64,000 nt of DNA, taken from NCBI RefSeq assembly GCF_032362555.1, contig NC_083510.1, positions 4,429,501 to 4,493,500 on the forward strand, written 5' to 3'. Each line of letters starts with the position of its first letter. Positions within the stretch are counted from its first letter, which is position 1. Under the pieces are notes generated by a model that was not told the origin of the DNA, ran no database searches, and saw nothing but the letters and a program-made list of their open reading frames with translations. Position numbers and translations under genes: made by a program. This document shows positions 12,123-24,965 of the stretch, in pieces. This stretch comes from Amyelois transitella (Eukaryota > Arthropoda > Insecta > Lepidoptera > Pyralidae).

Positions 12123-14547
12123 ACTACGCCGCCAAACTGTACTGACTGCAACTGTTATAGAAATAAAATATTTAATTTAAATTTCATTTTGCTTTTTATT
12201 GATTAAATCTCCGACTTGTACAATTGACCTAAGAATCAATAAGTAGATAAGTATCTTTTAAATATTAGACAACTTTCCTATCAGATTTCATTGTCAGTTG
12301 TTAATAATTAAATGTAACTTATGTCAGTAAATTTTTACCTGTTGGACTGTTAGAATGACGATGAAAAATTACGGATCCACATAAACAGGACTTGTTTCGT
12401 ATAAAAATAATCATTAACCCTTAAGTCGGGCATATTTTATTTTTTTTGCATAAATCTACATCGGTATAACTGTATGCAACTGTATGCCAAATATCATTGA
12501 AACCGCTCCAGCAGTTTGGGCTTTTCGGTCTGTGCTTTGATTAATATATCAGTCCCATTTTCTTTTCAAACATGCACAAACATAAATCTAAAGAAAACTA
12601 TCCACGATTTCTGAATATTCAGGAAACAACCAGCAAAAGTGAGTTCATACAGAAAAACTTGTTTCAAACAATTGAGCGCGCCCGCGCGAAATTGGGTAAC
12701 AGTAATTAGCATCCATAACTTCTCGTGTAAAAACACTGAATAATCAACCGGTCCTGCTGTTCAACGGTCCATTGGCACTGACTATTTCGATTTATCTTTA
12801 GAAAGTAGAAATATTTGAAATTATAAAATACTTTGCTTTTAACGCGGATGTGTTCGCGTATGCAAAGGAATTTCATCAGGACAATACTTTGTTTAGTTAC
12901 TCCTCAGTCCCTTAAACTATGTTGCTTTTCGAATAATGTTTACCCTTAAGACAAATATGAGTAAAGAAGTTTATTAATAAAAGTAAGTTTTTAATTTGTT
13001 TTGTATAGCCTACTTGTATGTGGTCTTTTCATTAAAAATAATATATTTATATTTATAATGATTGAAAATGTTGAGTATTTAAAGACGTATTCTTTAAACC
13101 CTTTTTTTTTTCTTTTTAATTGTTTTTAAAGTAAATTTCATTGTTATCCTTAAATTTTATATCATATTGAGTTACATATAGTAAAACATACGTATGTTAA
13201 GGATTGCAACACAGTTTATCAGATCAAGGAAGCTGTTTTAGTGCCAAAAGTAAAACTACCAACAAGATTTAAGTACGATTTAACTACACTATCTTTCTAT
13301 CACCAGACATAAGTCACGAATGCCTTTAGACTGAGAAATGAGTTCTAGATTAAACATTTTACGCTGTCCCATAAAATTACGGAACAATAAGGAATTATCT
13401 AACCAAATTGAAAGTCACCGTTTTACAACTTACGCGTAGAAGTTGTATATATGTAATATTGTGTAGAAATATTATATTAGAAAATGAACTAACAAGAATT
13501 ATATTTTTCCCCATTTTTCATTGTTTATTAAACAGTACCAATACAAAATTATAATGTAATTATGTTCAAATTTTGTTTTCAACAATTCTGTGAGTAAATA
13601 CTAGTAACAAAGATATGCATTTTATTCCCTACTAAAGCAAACTTACCAATACATTTGCCGTTTAACTTAATACGTTATATTGAAGAACCAAGTAGCCATA
13701 TAATTATTAAAATAAGATTAACAATTTGACAGAAAATATACAATCATTCACAATACATGTTTTTCTAGTTTTAACTTTTTTGCTTGCCCACTAGTTTTAC
13801 AACAAAGTACATATAGACGCTCCCATTTTTTTCGTTTTTAAGAAGAACACGGCCTTTGGCAATAGTCCTAATAATTTTAATTATAAATAATTATATAAGT
13901 TTATAATTATAAATAAATAGTTGTATAGAGAAGAATCGTCAGCACAATCCCTACGGCCAATTTCACGAAAAACATTTTGAAATAACGCTATATAGTTCAT
14001 GTGAATCTGAAGTATCAAAAACATGTGTGCAAAAATATCCAAAAGAACCAAAATGTGTATACAGGATTTGAATTTGATAAGAAATGGGGTAAAAATGTAT
14101 TCAATAGAGAGTGTAAGGAATGACGTCAGCTTTTTCTTTTATTCTTGTCGATAGATAAAAATATTTTCCATAATAAATTTTATTAATACATAAATTTCAT
14201 AGAAACGGCCGATGTCCTTACGCCTTAGTTATTGCAAGATACTTATAATCAACCATCACACATGAAAATATGTCTGGTCATGATGTATTTACTGCCTACG
14301 AATCGAATAATTAACTTAAGATTTTCCGGCACGAAAGGTTAAATAATTCAATATGTAGATCGTTACATTTATTATTAATTTAATCTGGACATGCAATAAT
14401 CTTGACTAAAACACAAAATTTATCTTTTGACCGAGTTATAAATAGACAAAAAATAATAATTGGGACCAATTATACAAATTGACCTAGCCACAAAGTAAGT
14501 TTAAGACTTGTGTTATGGTATGATTACTAAACGATACCATTTTTTAT

Positions 14548-14695
14548 CCACATCCACACTAGTAATAAAGAGAAAAGATTTGCATTTTTGATTGTTTGTA
14601 ACACAAAAAGTACTGAATTGATTTTCATAAAATTTTGGTACACAGATAGACTTTTAGGAAGTTCTCTCGGGAGTGAAACCCCGCACAAAAGCTAG
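14548..14695 (+). repeat. Short CTAGT-ending element
   Basis: It begins CCACATCCACACTAGTAATA and contains AAAAGTACTGAATTGATTTT. It ends CCCCGCACAAAAGCTAGT. A related copy with the same head and tail layout is at 30478-30637. Confidence 0.55.
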
Positions 14696-15146
14696 TAATA
14701 AATATTATAAAGAAGAACGGACCCATAGGATAGGTAAAATTCTGAAGGCGGGCCCAGGATGTCAATAGCATTGTAAAGAAAGGTACGGTACGTCACAAAA
14801 CGATTAGATAGAGAAGAGTCAACGTAATAGCTTGGTGTAAGAGTGTATGAAAATCATTTTACAACAACCTTAATTTTCAAAACTCTAGGTTATTGGAACT
14901 AAGCACAGAATTAAGAATATTTTCATCTGCGATTGTAGTTGTTTTTTTAAACTACTTTTTCAAAAATCTAACTTTCACTTTAAGGTGCTCTAAGTAAATT
15001 TTATAATGTAACCTCATCGTAACTTTTAAATATTTCATGTAGAGATCAAATTGTTTAAATCGTAGGTATACTGTAAGAAGCACCAATGAAACAAAAAATA
15101 TAATATGATAATTATTTTATTATTAGCGCCGTGTGATTTCCTTTAG

Positions 15147-15349
15147 AATAGGACCACTCCATCTCTTTCCCATCGATGTCGTAAAAGGCAACAAAGGAAT
15201 AGGCTAATTAACTTGGGATTCTTCTTGTAGGCTATATAGGCTCCTGTCACTCGTTGTATTTGAATCTTATTTCATCATTAAACTTTACTTTTTAGTCTTG
15301 CCAGACTATTGATTTTTTCTACCTCGTGAAGGATGGATACGTAATTATA
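15147..15349 (+). repeat. (TATG)n-tailed retroposon, copy
   Basis: The landmarks are ATAGGACCACTCCATCTCTT, TCCCATCGATGTCGTAAAAG, ACTTGGGATTCTTCTTGTAG and CTCCTGTCACT, with a decayed tail near TTATGTATGA. It is diverged but nearly complete. Confidence 0.65.
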
Positions 15350-15421
15350 ATTATGTATGACATTTTTTTCATCACATAACAGTGCCATTTTATTAGTTGC
15401 TCTTGAGTTGTAAAGATAGAA

Positions 15422-15459
15422 GTGTTTCATAAATTCTTATGAATGAATTTATGAAACAC
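15422..15459. repeat. 15-bp perfect hairpin
   Basis: GTGTTTCATAAATTC (15422-15436) and its exact reverse complement (15445-15459) are separated by 8 bases. No target duplication or role is apparent. Confidence 0.6.
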
Positions 15460-15611
15460 AATTCCGGTCGCATGCTGTTACGAACATTATGAAGTTTGGC
15501 TAACGATCTCACTTGAACCTGAATGAAGGTCACTGTCATACGCTATTTACTATATTATTCGATTAAATTATATTGCTTCGTTTCCCGGGTTAAAATAATC
15601 AATAAAGAAAA

Positions 15612-15712
15612 AAGCTTATAAAGTTGGGATCCTTCTTTTAGGCTATAGGATAGCAACCTGTCACTAATGTTTAAGTAACATGGAACCTGTTGTCTCTGTT
15701 TACCCCGTTTCC
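15612..15712 (+). repeat. (TATG)n-tailed retroposon, partial copy
   Basis: AGCTTATAAAGTTGGGATCC is followed by ATAGCAACCTGTCACTAATG and GTTGTCTCTGTTTACCCCG. The tail is missing. Confidence 0.6.
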
Positions 15713-16349
15713 TAAATATCCTTATTTAAGAAATAAAAAAATATTTATGTTGATCGCTTTGTTAATCAAAATCATTTTCCATCTGAATAATTTATTGAAA
15801 AATCCATTTGGAATTAAAAATTTTCCATACGCACACACATGCTCAAACTTTAAAAGAATCTGCAAACACGTATGAAACCCTGGTTAAAATAGGTAAAAAG
15901 GGTATTTTCTTTTAGTAGGTAGAAATGTGTTAATATTCCAAATTCTTCAACGAATATTTATGAGCGCAAGGAAATATTTTTTTTATATAGAGGTAAAATC
16001 ATTAAGTTCTTCAGTACTTTCTATTTCATGTCTTTACAACATGGATAAGCTGATAACACTGGTAACATTTTCTAAGTAGTGGAGGAGTTTTGAACGAAAA
16101 AGTTGTCTGCCATCATATTAACACCAAAAGGCTCCAACGTGTAAACTTATCCTGCGATCCTGTAAGTTGTCAAGCCGTCTTGAGTTTTCAGACAGTCTCA
16201 TATTTCCATCAAAATGATCAAGAAAATCCGAAATATTTATATTAACCTTGAACCACCCGAAGTGGTTCAAAATTTATGTAATTGCAATATCAAACTACCG
16301 TATTCTTGCGTAGATGGATCGTATGCGCCGCATCTCGCCGCTAAGGTAA

Positions 16350-16384
16350 TATAAAAGTCGGTGGTATCGCTCTTCACCAACAGT
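16350..16384 (+). promoter_or_regulatory. Core promoter of G2
   Basis: TATAAAAG lies at 16350-16357. The region about 30 bp downstream reads TTCACCAACAGTTGTG and probably contains the start site. The ATG follows at 16429. Confidence 0.7.
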
Positions 16385-16428
16385 TGTGTGTGGTCGGTGA
16401 GACGCAGCAAACCTAATTCAAACACAAA

Positions 16429-19400
16429 ATGATCGCTAAAGTAAGTGCCCGTGATATAACCTGTAGTGAAAGGATCGGTCGAAGATTCGTGCGATTTGGA
16501 GCAACACCAAGGATTGCCGGTCTCTTAGCCCGCTGTTGAGAAAATAGATGCAGAAGGAAAACGTCTTTGTGTATTACTTTAAAAATTTTATATTTTCTAA
16601 AAATTTGTTTTTTTTTTTTAAATTGGAAGAATCCATTTTCAGAATATACCTTATAGAGCGTTTAAGTCAAAAATTTTAAAAGATGCCTACGTCAATTTTG
16701 TCTGTGTGAAAAAATCAGTGCTCATTCTATAATCCACAATGATTTAAATTTTATGTTGCTTTACATTCAACATGCATTCAATGTGTAAAGCAACTTTTTA
16801 ATCAATCATTCTATCGACTAGTTTCTATCTTGATTAATGTTTACAACACATTCACTCATATATAAAACTATTATAAACTTAGTTAATTTGCAGATAATAA
16901 TCACTTATCAGTTTGACTTTTAGCACGGGCCTTTACACACGTTTCCTATTTTCACTATTTTTCTACTTTCACAGAACAATGACTATATAATATTATTGTT
17001 ATTACAATGTTCTTTATTGTTCGTCTAAGGCTTGCAATAAACAATAGTAACATAAATTCGTTAACCTGAGAGATATACAATATCTAATAGCGATAACATA
17101 TTGCATATCGCGTTGAAATGCAGCAACCACATAGTTTTGTGGCACCATTAATTATGATCAAATTTTTGTTTAAGCTAAATATTCAAAACTTGTTTTATAT
17201 CATGCAAAATCTAATATTAACGTTACGCTAGCACAGCCATCTCGATATTTACGTAAAAATTAGGCAAACTTCTACATTTTCAAGGCCTATGAAAGTATTA
17301 ATAAATTTAAATTTCTGATTTGCAAATTGATGCCGTACCAGTACAGTAGTTCTTAATCAATCGTTCAAACATCGCTAATATAATCGCATAACACACACCC
17401 ATAGAACGGTATATGCATTACATATCAATGATGTATCATCATGCATCATATTGACTAAAGCATAGTGATTCTTTACGTGGCTGCAAATCTGCACAAATTG
17501 CTACTCTCGCGGGAATTGGGTAAATAGGTCGCTACAATGAGGTCACTACATTTGATAGTATGGATTATTCTACAAGTGACACTATATCACCAAATGATGA
17601 ATCTGCAGCGAATCTAATGGGCATCAGAATATTTTATTTGTGAATACAAAGTCTTTAAACTCAATACGCTACATACCGGTAAGATATATTTGGACAAGCG
17701 GATCCCCAAGTCCTGAAACATAGTAACGGAAGATGCAACTGGGAACCCACAAAGATGTGCGATAGAGCTTTATTTCATGAGAAGCCTCATGACACTATTA
17801 AATAATTTATCTTTAAATTATCGGTCTAATAAAAAATTTAATAGGATAAGTGTTCAAAAATGTAATAATAGCTAAGTTTAATTTCTTTTCCCCAGGCCGC
17901 AGTAATTCTGTCAGTGGTCGCGTTCGCGGCGGCCGGCGTCCTGGAACTCTCAGGATACCAAGGATACGAACAGGAACCAGTTGCGTACGCGCAGGTCCCA
18001 GCCGCCCCAGTACACTACTCCGGCTACGAAGACAGACATGTCGACTATCATGTAAGTTTGCTTTTTCCATGGTTCAAAGAATAAAAAAAGGAATAGAAAT
18101 CCTATATTTACTGTTTATCAATCACGGGATAGACGAGATGTAGAAGATGGTGTTAAAAGATACAATACGCAATATACTCTAAAGACACGATGCGACTCTG
18201 AATCCTTACACCCCTAGAGAAGAAAGTTAAATGATCGAACAAAGACTATTTTTGTTCCTGCGTTTGCTCTCACCTCCTCCTCCTCAAACCTCAACTTAAG
18301 TAGAATTCATATTACTTTAGTAAACAGTTTCGATTTGCCTATGAGAGTGAAGCTCGGCATTAAATTGAATTCGATTTTTGTCGAGCTTAAATTAAACATA
18401 AAGTATAACAGAAACAATTTTTTTTTGTTACACATATTAAATATAACCTAATTTACATGTGTTTATTAACTAAACTAATATTAAAATTAAATTAGTACAG
18501 GGAGAAAACTGAAAATTAAAAACAAAACTAGACAAAGGAAACGTTACAAAAAAATAATTACAATTCCCACTAAATAATTTTGAAACAACAAAATCATTAT
18601 CAAAAATTTTAATGCAACCGACGACCTTGCGCAGGAGTATATGGCCTACATATTTAGACAATAGATTTAAACGACTTAATATCTCGGCCACGTTGCCAAA
18701 TCAAAATAAAACAAACACCGACGCTGAATTATAAACAACCTTCAGCTAATGAACATTGTGGGGAGTTGCAGTAACTGCGTATGCGCACTGTAATCGTCTC
18801 AAATGTTATTGCACCACACAACTGTCGTATAAGCTATAAAATCGTCAAGGATTTAGAAAAGCAATAGAAGCATTTTTTGTGATGATACAATCTGCTAATT
18901 GGTGCGTAATTCTAATTATCAACGACATTGGTTTTAATACAAAAACTAATGTTTTAAAATTATATAAATTAATTCATTTCTTTAAATTTATCCGTTTTTG
19001 TGTATGAATAGTGTATAAATTAGGGTTAATTTGTAATTAAATTTATTTCAAAAGGTTGAAAAACATTTTATGTCACATGTTTTTCAACCGTTTTAAATAA
19101 ATTGCTTCAAAAAATGTGTCTTTCTAAATCAACCGATTTTTATTAATATATTTAATATTTTTTATACATTATCACACATTATATATTTTTTTTGACTTCA
19201 GTAGGAAGAGTTTTTACATTTACGCTATGAATAAGGATTACGCGAACCAAATTTGTTCCCCTAGGCCTGTGTTGCTAGTCTGTGACGTAAAACAATAGTA
19301 ACAAGCTAATTGATGGCTTGCATAAACTGCGCGTGCGCCGCGATCAACACAATCGGCGCTGTTTCCGCGATATCATACTTGTTTCTCTTGTTAGAGTACA

Positions 19401-22229
19401 AAATTCTCATGTCAGTTGCATCATAATATTCTAGGCTATATTTTAATGTGAACGCAGTCAAATAGCTGAGTATTATAATTTATAGATTGAGGTTTTATAA
19501 TTATTGTATAATGCAACTCTTACATGCCACGCCGGTGCGAGGTTTGATGTTTTGTTTGATATTGTTCATAAATGTATATTTACTAAATATTATTAATTAA
19601 ATTCAATATATACACCAAATAAAATTGGATTAGGTGAATTTATACGAGTATATTATAAATTTTTCATAAAAAATATTTGTTGGTACGGTGTGTTAAAGCT
19701 AAAGATGATCTTACATAATATGACGACAACAATAGCTTAACAACAACAATATCTTGCAGTAAAGATTAAGTTGAACGGCACTTACTTCACATTATTAAAT
19801 AACAATCGGCATTATGGAAGGTCTAAGCTCAGAAATGACACGGTTTAGGTACAAAATATGGAAGGTTAACATAAATTTACTTACTTGAAGGAATTTTATT
19901 TTAAGTTTATTATTATACATTATTTTCATTTCATTGATTCGAGTAAGAATTTGAACATGATGTCTAGCAATAACCAGCCTACCTTATTAATTTCAATGCG
20001 GTGGCTAAATAAGCTCTTTATAAAAAGGGCAATAAGCGCTAAACTACTGCTATTTTAGTAACACTTAAATGGGATAGTCCTTATTGTTAATAATAATTTC
20101 TTTACTGTATTTTAAAAATTATTTTACCGTCAGTAATCTTAAAGGGTTAAAGTTAAAAATTACAAATTAGATTCAAAACAAATTGAATTCACTTTAAAAC
20201 CGTAGGAGATCATTCTGTGCTCTACTTAATTTGCTCTAAAGTTCAGAACTTCACAACACTGTCCTCAGTGCTGTTATAAATCGTACGCCGCGGGTATTCG
20301 GCATAATGCTGGCTTGTTGGCATTACATAAGGCATATCCTTGTCGTGACTGAAGGGCCGATATCAGCGAGTTCCCAGGAGCGTTGCGACATGTTCGCCTT
20401 TGAATAGGGACGTAATGACTGTCATGAGGGAAACGGACCGTTGTTTGCATAAACCGTGCTCTCACGCTCGTTTAATGGCAGATCTGGATTCTGACGGCTT
20501 ATGCTGACCCAAATACTGCGTTGCGCAAATCGCCGTTTGACAGTTTTAAATATTTCTCGGTTGACACGCAGATAGATGTTATTAAGTAGTTATTTAATAA
20601 TCGTGCAGGTTCTTAGTCAAAGTGGAAATATAGTAGGTAAGCGGCTTAAGTCCGGCATTGGATTTCATATTCGGGAAATCATAAATAGCGCATTAGTTCA
20701 AGCTTAATAGTTTAGGTTGAATAATTAGCTCCTTCTTGATTTATATGATTTGAACTACATTGGAATTGGAACCCACTGATATCCCACGGACTTTAAAAAA
20801 AATTTATTGAAAGTTTTTGAACAATTTCTTATGTCTACTTTTTCTATATTAACTTCAATTCAATTAACCACTTAGGTTTTAGACAACTTATTATATATAT
20901 TAATAACTTCTAATTATTCGCTTATATAACATTTTTCTCCCGTTCATTGATAACCTTCTCATTAAACTTTATCTTAATATATATCTTATATGATTAAACT
21001 TCTCACACTTCCATTCAATATAAAAATATTGCATTACATAGCAACAGTTATTCACACTTTCCCATTTAACTTTCCAGGCTCACCCCAAATACGACTACTC
21101 CTACTCAGTGTCAGATCCCCACACCGGCGACCACAAGACCCAGCACGAGGTGCGCGACGGCGACGTCGTGAAGGGAGAGTACTCGCTTCTCCAGCCTGAT
21201 GGCACCTTCCGCAAGGTCACCTACACCGCTGACGACCACAACGGGTAAAGATGAATTTATAACCAAGTTTCATTGCTGAAAATAGGACCTCTTTATGCAC
21301 TTTCCGTGGCAGCCGTTAGAGGCGACGAAGACTTCCCAAATCGCAAATTACGGTTAAAGTTTAATTATTTACGAAGAAAATGCATAAAAACAATATTTTA
21401 AACTAATGCTAGTAATTTAATTTGATAAACATATTTACAAAAATAGCAGCCACATTCAGATTTTTAAAGGTTGAGTTTACAGACACTTTATAATCGAATA
21501 TAAAGGTAGCTTTTAAAAATGACGATGTCAACCCTGATCTACTGACGTTAAATATGTGCATAACTAAGACATAACTTGATCGAAATGTCATCAATTTCAT
21601 CACTTATTCACTGATTGTATAATATTTCCTGTTCTTCAGAAGCCAAGGTCGAAACTATATATTTTGTTAAATTATGTATACCATCATCTGCAATACTTGT
21701 TTCACTGTCCTGATGAACTAAATACATACAAAAAGCGGGACATACAAATTAGGCATGTGATAACTATGTTTTTTTATAGCTTCAACTTAAACAGTCACAA
21801 TATATCACAAAACCTCTTATGAAAAGGTTATATGTACAAACCTAATATACAAACCTCTATTTCCTAAATTTGCTTTGAATTGTTTTTATCTTTTCTTAAT
21901 TTTACATCGTCTTTCCCGAATTAGTTCCGAGGAGTTGGAAGTGTGTCTATGGGTAACCATGATCCTGGATTGTGTAAATCAGGTTTTTACACGACGGAAC
22001 TCACATTTGGTCTCCGCAAGCTTTGCAGGATAACCTAACCCATATTTTGTCACGACTACCCTACCCTTCATCCAGTTGCCTGGGTGTGCAGGTTTCACGA
22101 TGTTTTTTTCTCCAGAAGGGGTCCTATCAACCTGTAATGAAAAATGCTTAACCTTGTTATTTTTTTATTTTCAGATTCAACGCAGTAGTAGAAAATAGCG
22201 GGCCGTCTCACCACGCCTCATACCACTAA
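16429..22229 (+). CDS. G2: short RR-2 cuticular protein, 129 aa, four exons
   Basis: Exons are 16429-16440, 17896-18051, 21078-21244 and 22175-22229 (390 nt with stop). [20 protein letters not shown] is the signal peptide region. The N-terminal arm is only about 35 residues, Tyr/Glu/Ala-rich ([20 protein letters not shown]), and lacks the SSQS motif of its neighbours. The RR-2 domain starts at residue 57: [20 protein letters not shown], then [29 protein letters not shown] and FNAVV. The tail [12 protein letters not shown] is short. Introns are large (1455, 3026 and 930 nt), so this is the longest gene for the smallest protein. Intron 3 holds an interspersed repeat. Candidate poly(A) signals are ATTAAA 22266-22271 and AATAAA 22332-22337. 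It is predicted to be a secreted chitin-binding protein. Confidence 0.94.
19040..19103. repeat. 26-bp inverted repeat in G2 intron 2
   Basis: Left arm 19040-19065 and right arm 19078-19103 are reverse complements with two mismatches, around a 12-base centre. The core is GGTTGAAAAACA against TGTTTTTCAACC. It may be a small MITE remnant or an RNA hairpin. Confidence 0.6.
20260..20570. other. GC-richer island inside G2 intron 2
   Basis: This 300-bp stretch is visibly richer in G+C and CpG than the surrounding AT-rich intron. It has no RR-2 similarity and no recognised coding product. A regulatory element or an unrecognised repeat are both possible. Confidence 0.3.
21940..22128 (+). repeat. Interspersed repeat (family D) in G2 intron 3
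   Basis: Landmarks are GATCCTGGATTGTGTAAATC, AGGTTTTTACACGACGGAAC, GGTCTCCGCAAGCTTTGCAG and TGTGCAGGTTTCACGATG. Related pieces lie at 33370-33429 and 51840-52005. This is a family widespread in lepidopteran genomes; its class is not certain. Confidence 0.6.
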
Positions 22230-24908
22230 GCAACTGGGCTCGCTCAGAGCCATAATTTATGTGATATTAAACCTTTAATACTTTTAGATAGTCTTTAGTT
22301 GACATGACTTGTATTTTAAGACTGCGGCGAAAATAAACTGTTCGAAAAAAAATTGTTTTATTTTATTCACATTAAAAATTTTATTTATCTATAGGTCATT
22401 TTGTAGCTCTACTACGTTAGTGTACGACAAGGAACACAAAAGTAATGTAAATACAAAAAATAAAAAATTAAAACGTTCCTTCAAACTTTCAAACTAACCA
22501 GTAAAAAGTTAAGAAAAGGCTTTGAACAGACATACGTATCTAATAGGCATTAGAGGTATAAAACAAATATTAAGAAGGAGATTGGAACTCAGTTGAATTT
22601 TGTTAAGAAGGTAGTTTTTTATGAGGTATTTTATATAATGTTATTTCTGTTTTATCCAACCCCATGAAATACCTTCCATTTAACAAATTGTTGTTAACAA
22701 AAACTTTTTTTGACATTTTTAAGTATGTAATATATTCAAACAGGTTCATCAATTTACCTTTACAAAGGTTTTAAAATTTATTTTAGGCTAATCTCTTTTC
22801 TTACTAATATCAACCACCATTTGTGAAAATACACAAAGAATTAACAAACCCACCACCGAGTAAACAAATTAAACCATAAGTACTTTTTATTTAAACAATA
22901 ATTTATTTAAAAAAAGAATGATTTAAATAAATCAAATTGATTAGATGAATCTAATCTAACCTTTCACCGAAAATTCTTAGCTTTCTCTGAGCAAGTTCTC
23001 CCGTCATTATCTATTTCTCTTATTTTTCTCCTGAACTCTATTACCAACAAAACGCGGCATTGCGTTTAATTCTTGGAAATAAAACTTAATGTTTAAAATA
23101 ATACAACCGTTGATACTGGTAATAGCTTTTCCCCAGGATTTCACTTCCATGGGAATTTTAAACTCGGAAATAGATCAACAGAATAAGATACATAAAAATA
23201 TTGGTTTTCTTATATCCTCCATGGAAACCATACATTCAATAGAGATATTATTATTAACATGTATACGCATAAGGAAATCCATTAAATGCAATTTTCCATT
23301 CACTTCTGGAAGGGAAGAAAAGAATAATGTTTTAATTCAGAAGTAAGATTTAAAAAGACGAAATAAAAATTTTATGGATTTCTATTTATACTTTCCACCT
23401 TGACGATTCTCGTTGGGTTAGTTGTGATGTGGGTTTTTGTGAAGGATTATTTGGTATTAGTAGACATAGCAAATTGTAGATAGAGCATGATGATCTGTTG
23501 ACCGACGAATTACAAAGCTGTTGAAATCCGAGCGTATTAAAATAGAAATAAATAGTTATTAGGTATTATCAAAGTTATGTCAAGAATTTCGTTGCAATTA
23601 GGTACGGACACATACGACATACCTATTAATTTATTTTGCCTTTGGTCGATAAGACGTATAGACAATTAAATGAAATAAGTATTCAAAACATTGTTTTAGA
23701 AAATTACGAAGCTATCTATATATTTTACGGTAACTATAGAACATACAAATCTAAAATTTCTATCTTTTCCATCAAAGAGCCATCGAGCCTTAGGAGTCTT
23801 TGGCGACATCATTAATGTCACACACCATCTGTCAAGCATCGCGAAGAAAATGACGCCCTCAGCCAATAGCAGTGAAGAATCTAAATCGCGCAAACAAAGA
23901 TTTCACGGATTGGATCATAAAAACAACCTTCGACTCAACATCGTCGGAGCCGCGGTTCCCCGGGCATAACACCTAGTATGGCGGAAGATCTTCCCTTTGG
24001 TGGCAGTCGAGCCGAATAATCGCTCGCACTACAAGTCTTTTCGAGATTGATCTGAACTACCCCATAAGGGTTAAAAATTGTGATATATGGGATTATAACT
24101 GTACATATTCTGACTTCAAAACTTTAAATTCCCACACCATATCAGAAATGCATTCGCGTAAAGTTAAGTGTTTGCTAACGTTATAAGAAAGGCGTGATTC
24201 TGTATTATTATTCTGCATACAAATGTTCAAAGCCTCGAGGGAGTAACTTTTTAGAAATAAATACTATTTTTAATCATCAGTTAATAAATTTCGACTAGTT
24301 ACTAGAAGAACAAAAAAATATTGGGCTATATAGCTGAAGTTTTTGCGCGTACATGCCTGTTTGTCATTTATCCATTAACATTACCTACTTATGTAACGAA
24401 AAACAATGGTACGAGGTACTCCACGTATATATTGCAGTGTTAAAACGTAGAAATCATTAAAAATATATTCATTTACACTATTTTCCTTCGTAACGGCTAT
24501 TTTACAACTTTGCACGGACAAGTTGAAGAAATTTACCTACTTAACATGGTGTAAATTGCTCAAGTCATTGCCAAAGGGCCACACAAGTATAATGGAAATT
24601 TGAATAATTGCAAGGGATTCCTAGGAAGCACTTCGACAGAGTCTACCCGTAATGAAATAAAGGAATAGTAAATAGTTCCCTGTAACATTTCATAAGTTAC
24701 GCTTTGTCGAGACAATATATGATGTTACGCTGTATTTACCTAGTTTTTGTGACTGGCGTGCTTTGAATACAGGATAGAAAACTGTGAGCCTGTGTTAAGT
24801 CTTCATTTACATTTTGATTGTTAACTACTATATTCATTTAGTCAACGACATTGATGTTTTGTTTCGGTATTACCGAACAGCATATTTTACGACAAACAAA
24901 GCGGCTTT
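22230..24908. other. Intergenic DNA between G2 and G3
   Basis: The gap holds the G2 3' UTR, AT-rich sequence, and a slightly GC-richer, CpG-containing stretch at about 23880-24060. An 85-codon open frame at 23089-23346 resembles nothing I know and is probably chance. A 15-bp perfect palindrome at 24863-24877 sits just before the G3 TATA element. Confidence 0.55.
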
Positions 24909-24940
24909 TATAAGAGGGGGACATTCTGAAAAATATCAGT
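24863..24940 (+). promoter_or_regulatory. Promoter of G3 with upstream palindrome
   Basis: TATAAG lies at 24909-24914 and an arthropod initiator ATCAGT at 24935-24940, correctly spaced. The ATG is at 24966. The perfect palindrome TTCGGTATTACCGAA (24863-24877) lies 32 bp before the TATA element and could bind a dimeric factor; that is inference. The flank lacks the GC-rich block seen at G4, G6 and G7. Confidence 0.65.
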
Positions 24941-24965
24941 AGTCTTCCACCGAACACCAGACAAG

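Larger units (their letters stand above)
12123..16349. other. Intergenic DNA between G1 and G2
   Basis: The gap holds the G1 3' UTR with its poly(A) signal, an old repeat fragment around 12440-12600, a CTAGT-ending element (14548-14695), two copies of the TATG-tailed retroposon (15147-15349, 15612-15712) and a 15-bp perfect hairpin (15422-15459). No RR-2 exon, RNA gene or recognisable protein is visible. Confidence 0.6.

Noticed and set aside
23089-23346. 85-codon open frame
   Set aside because: No signal peptide, domain or splice context is recognisable and base use matches the intergenic background.
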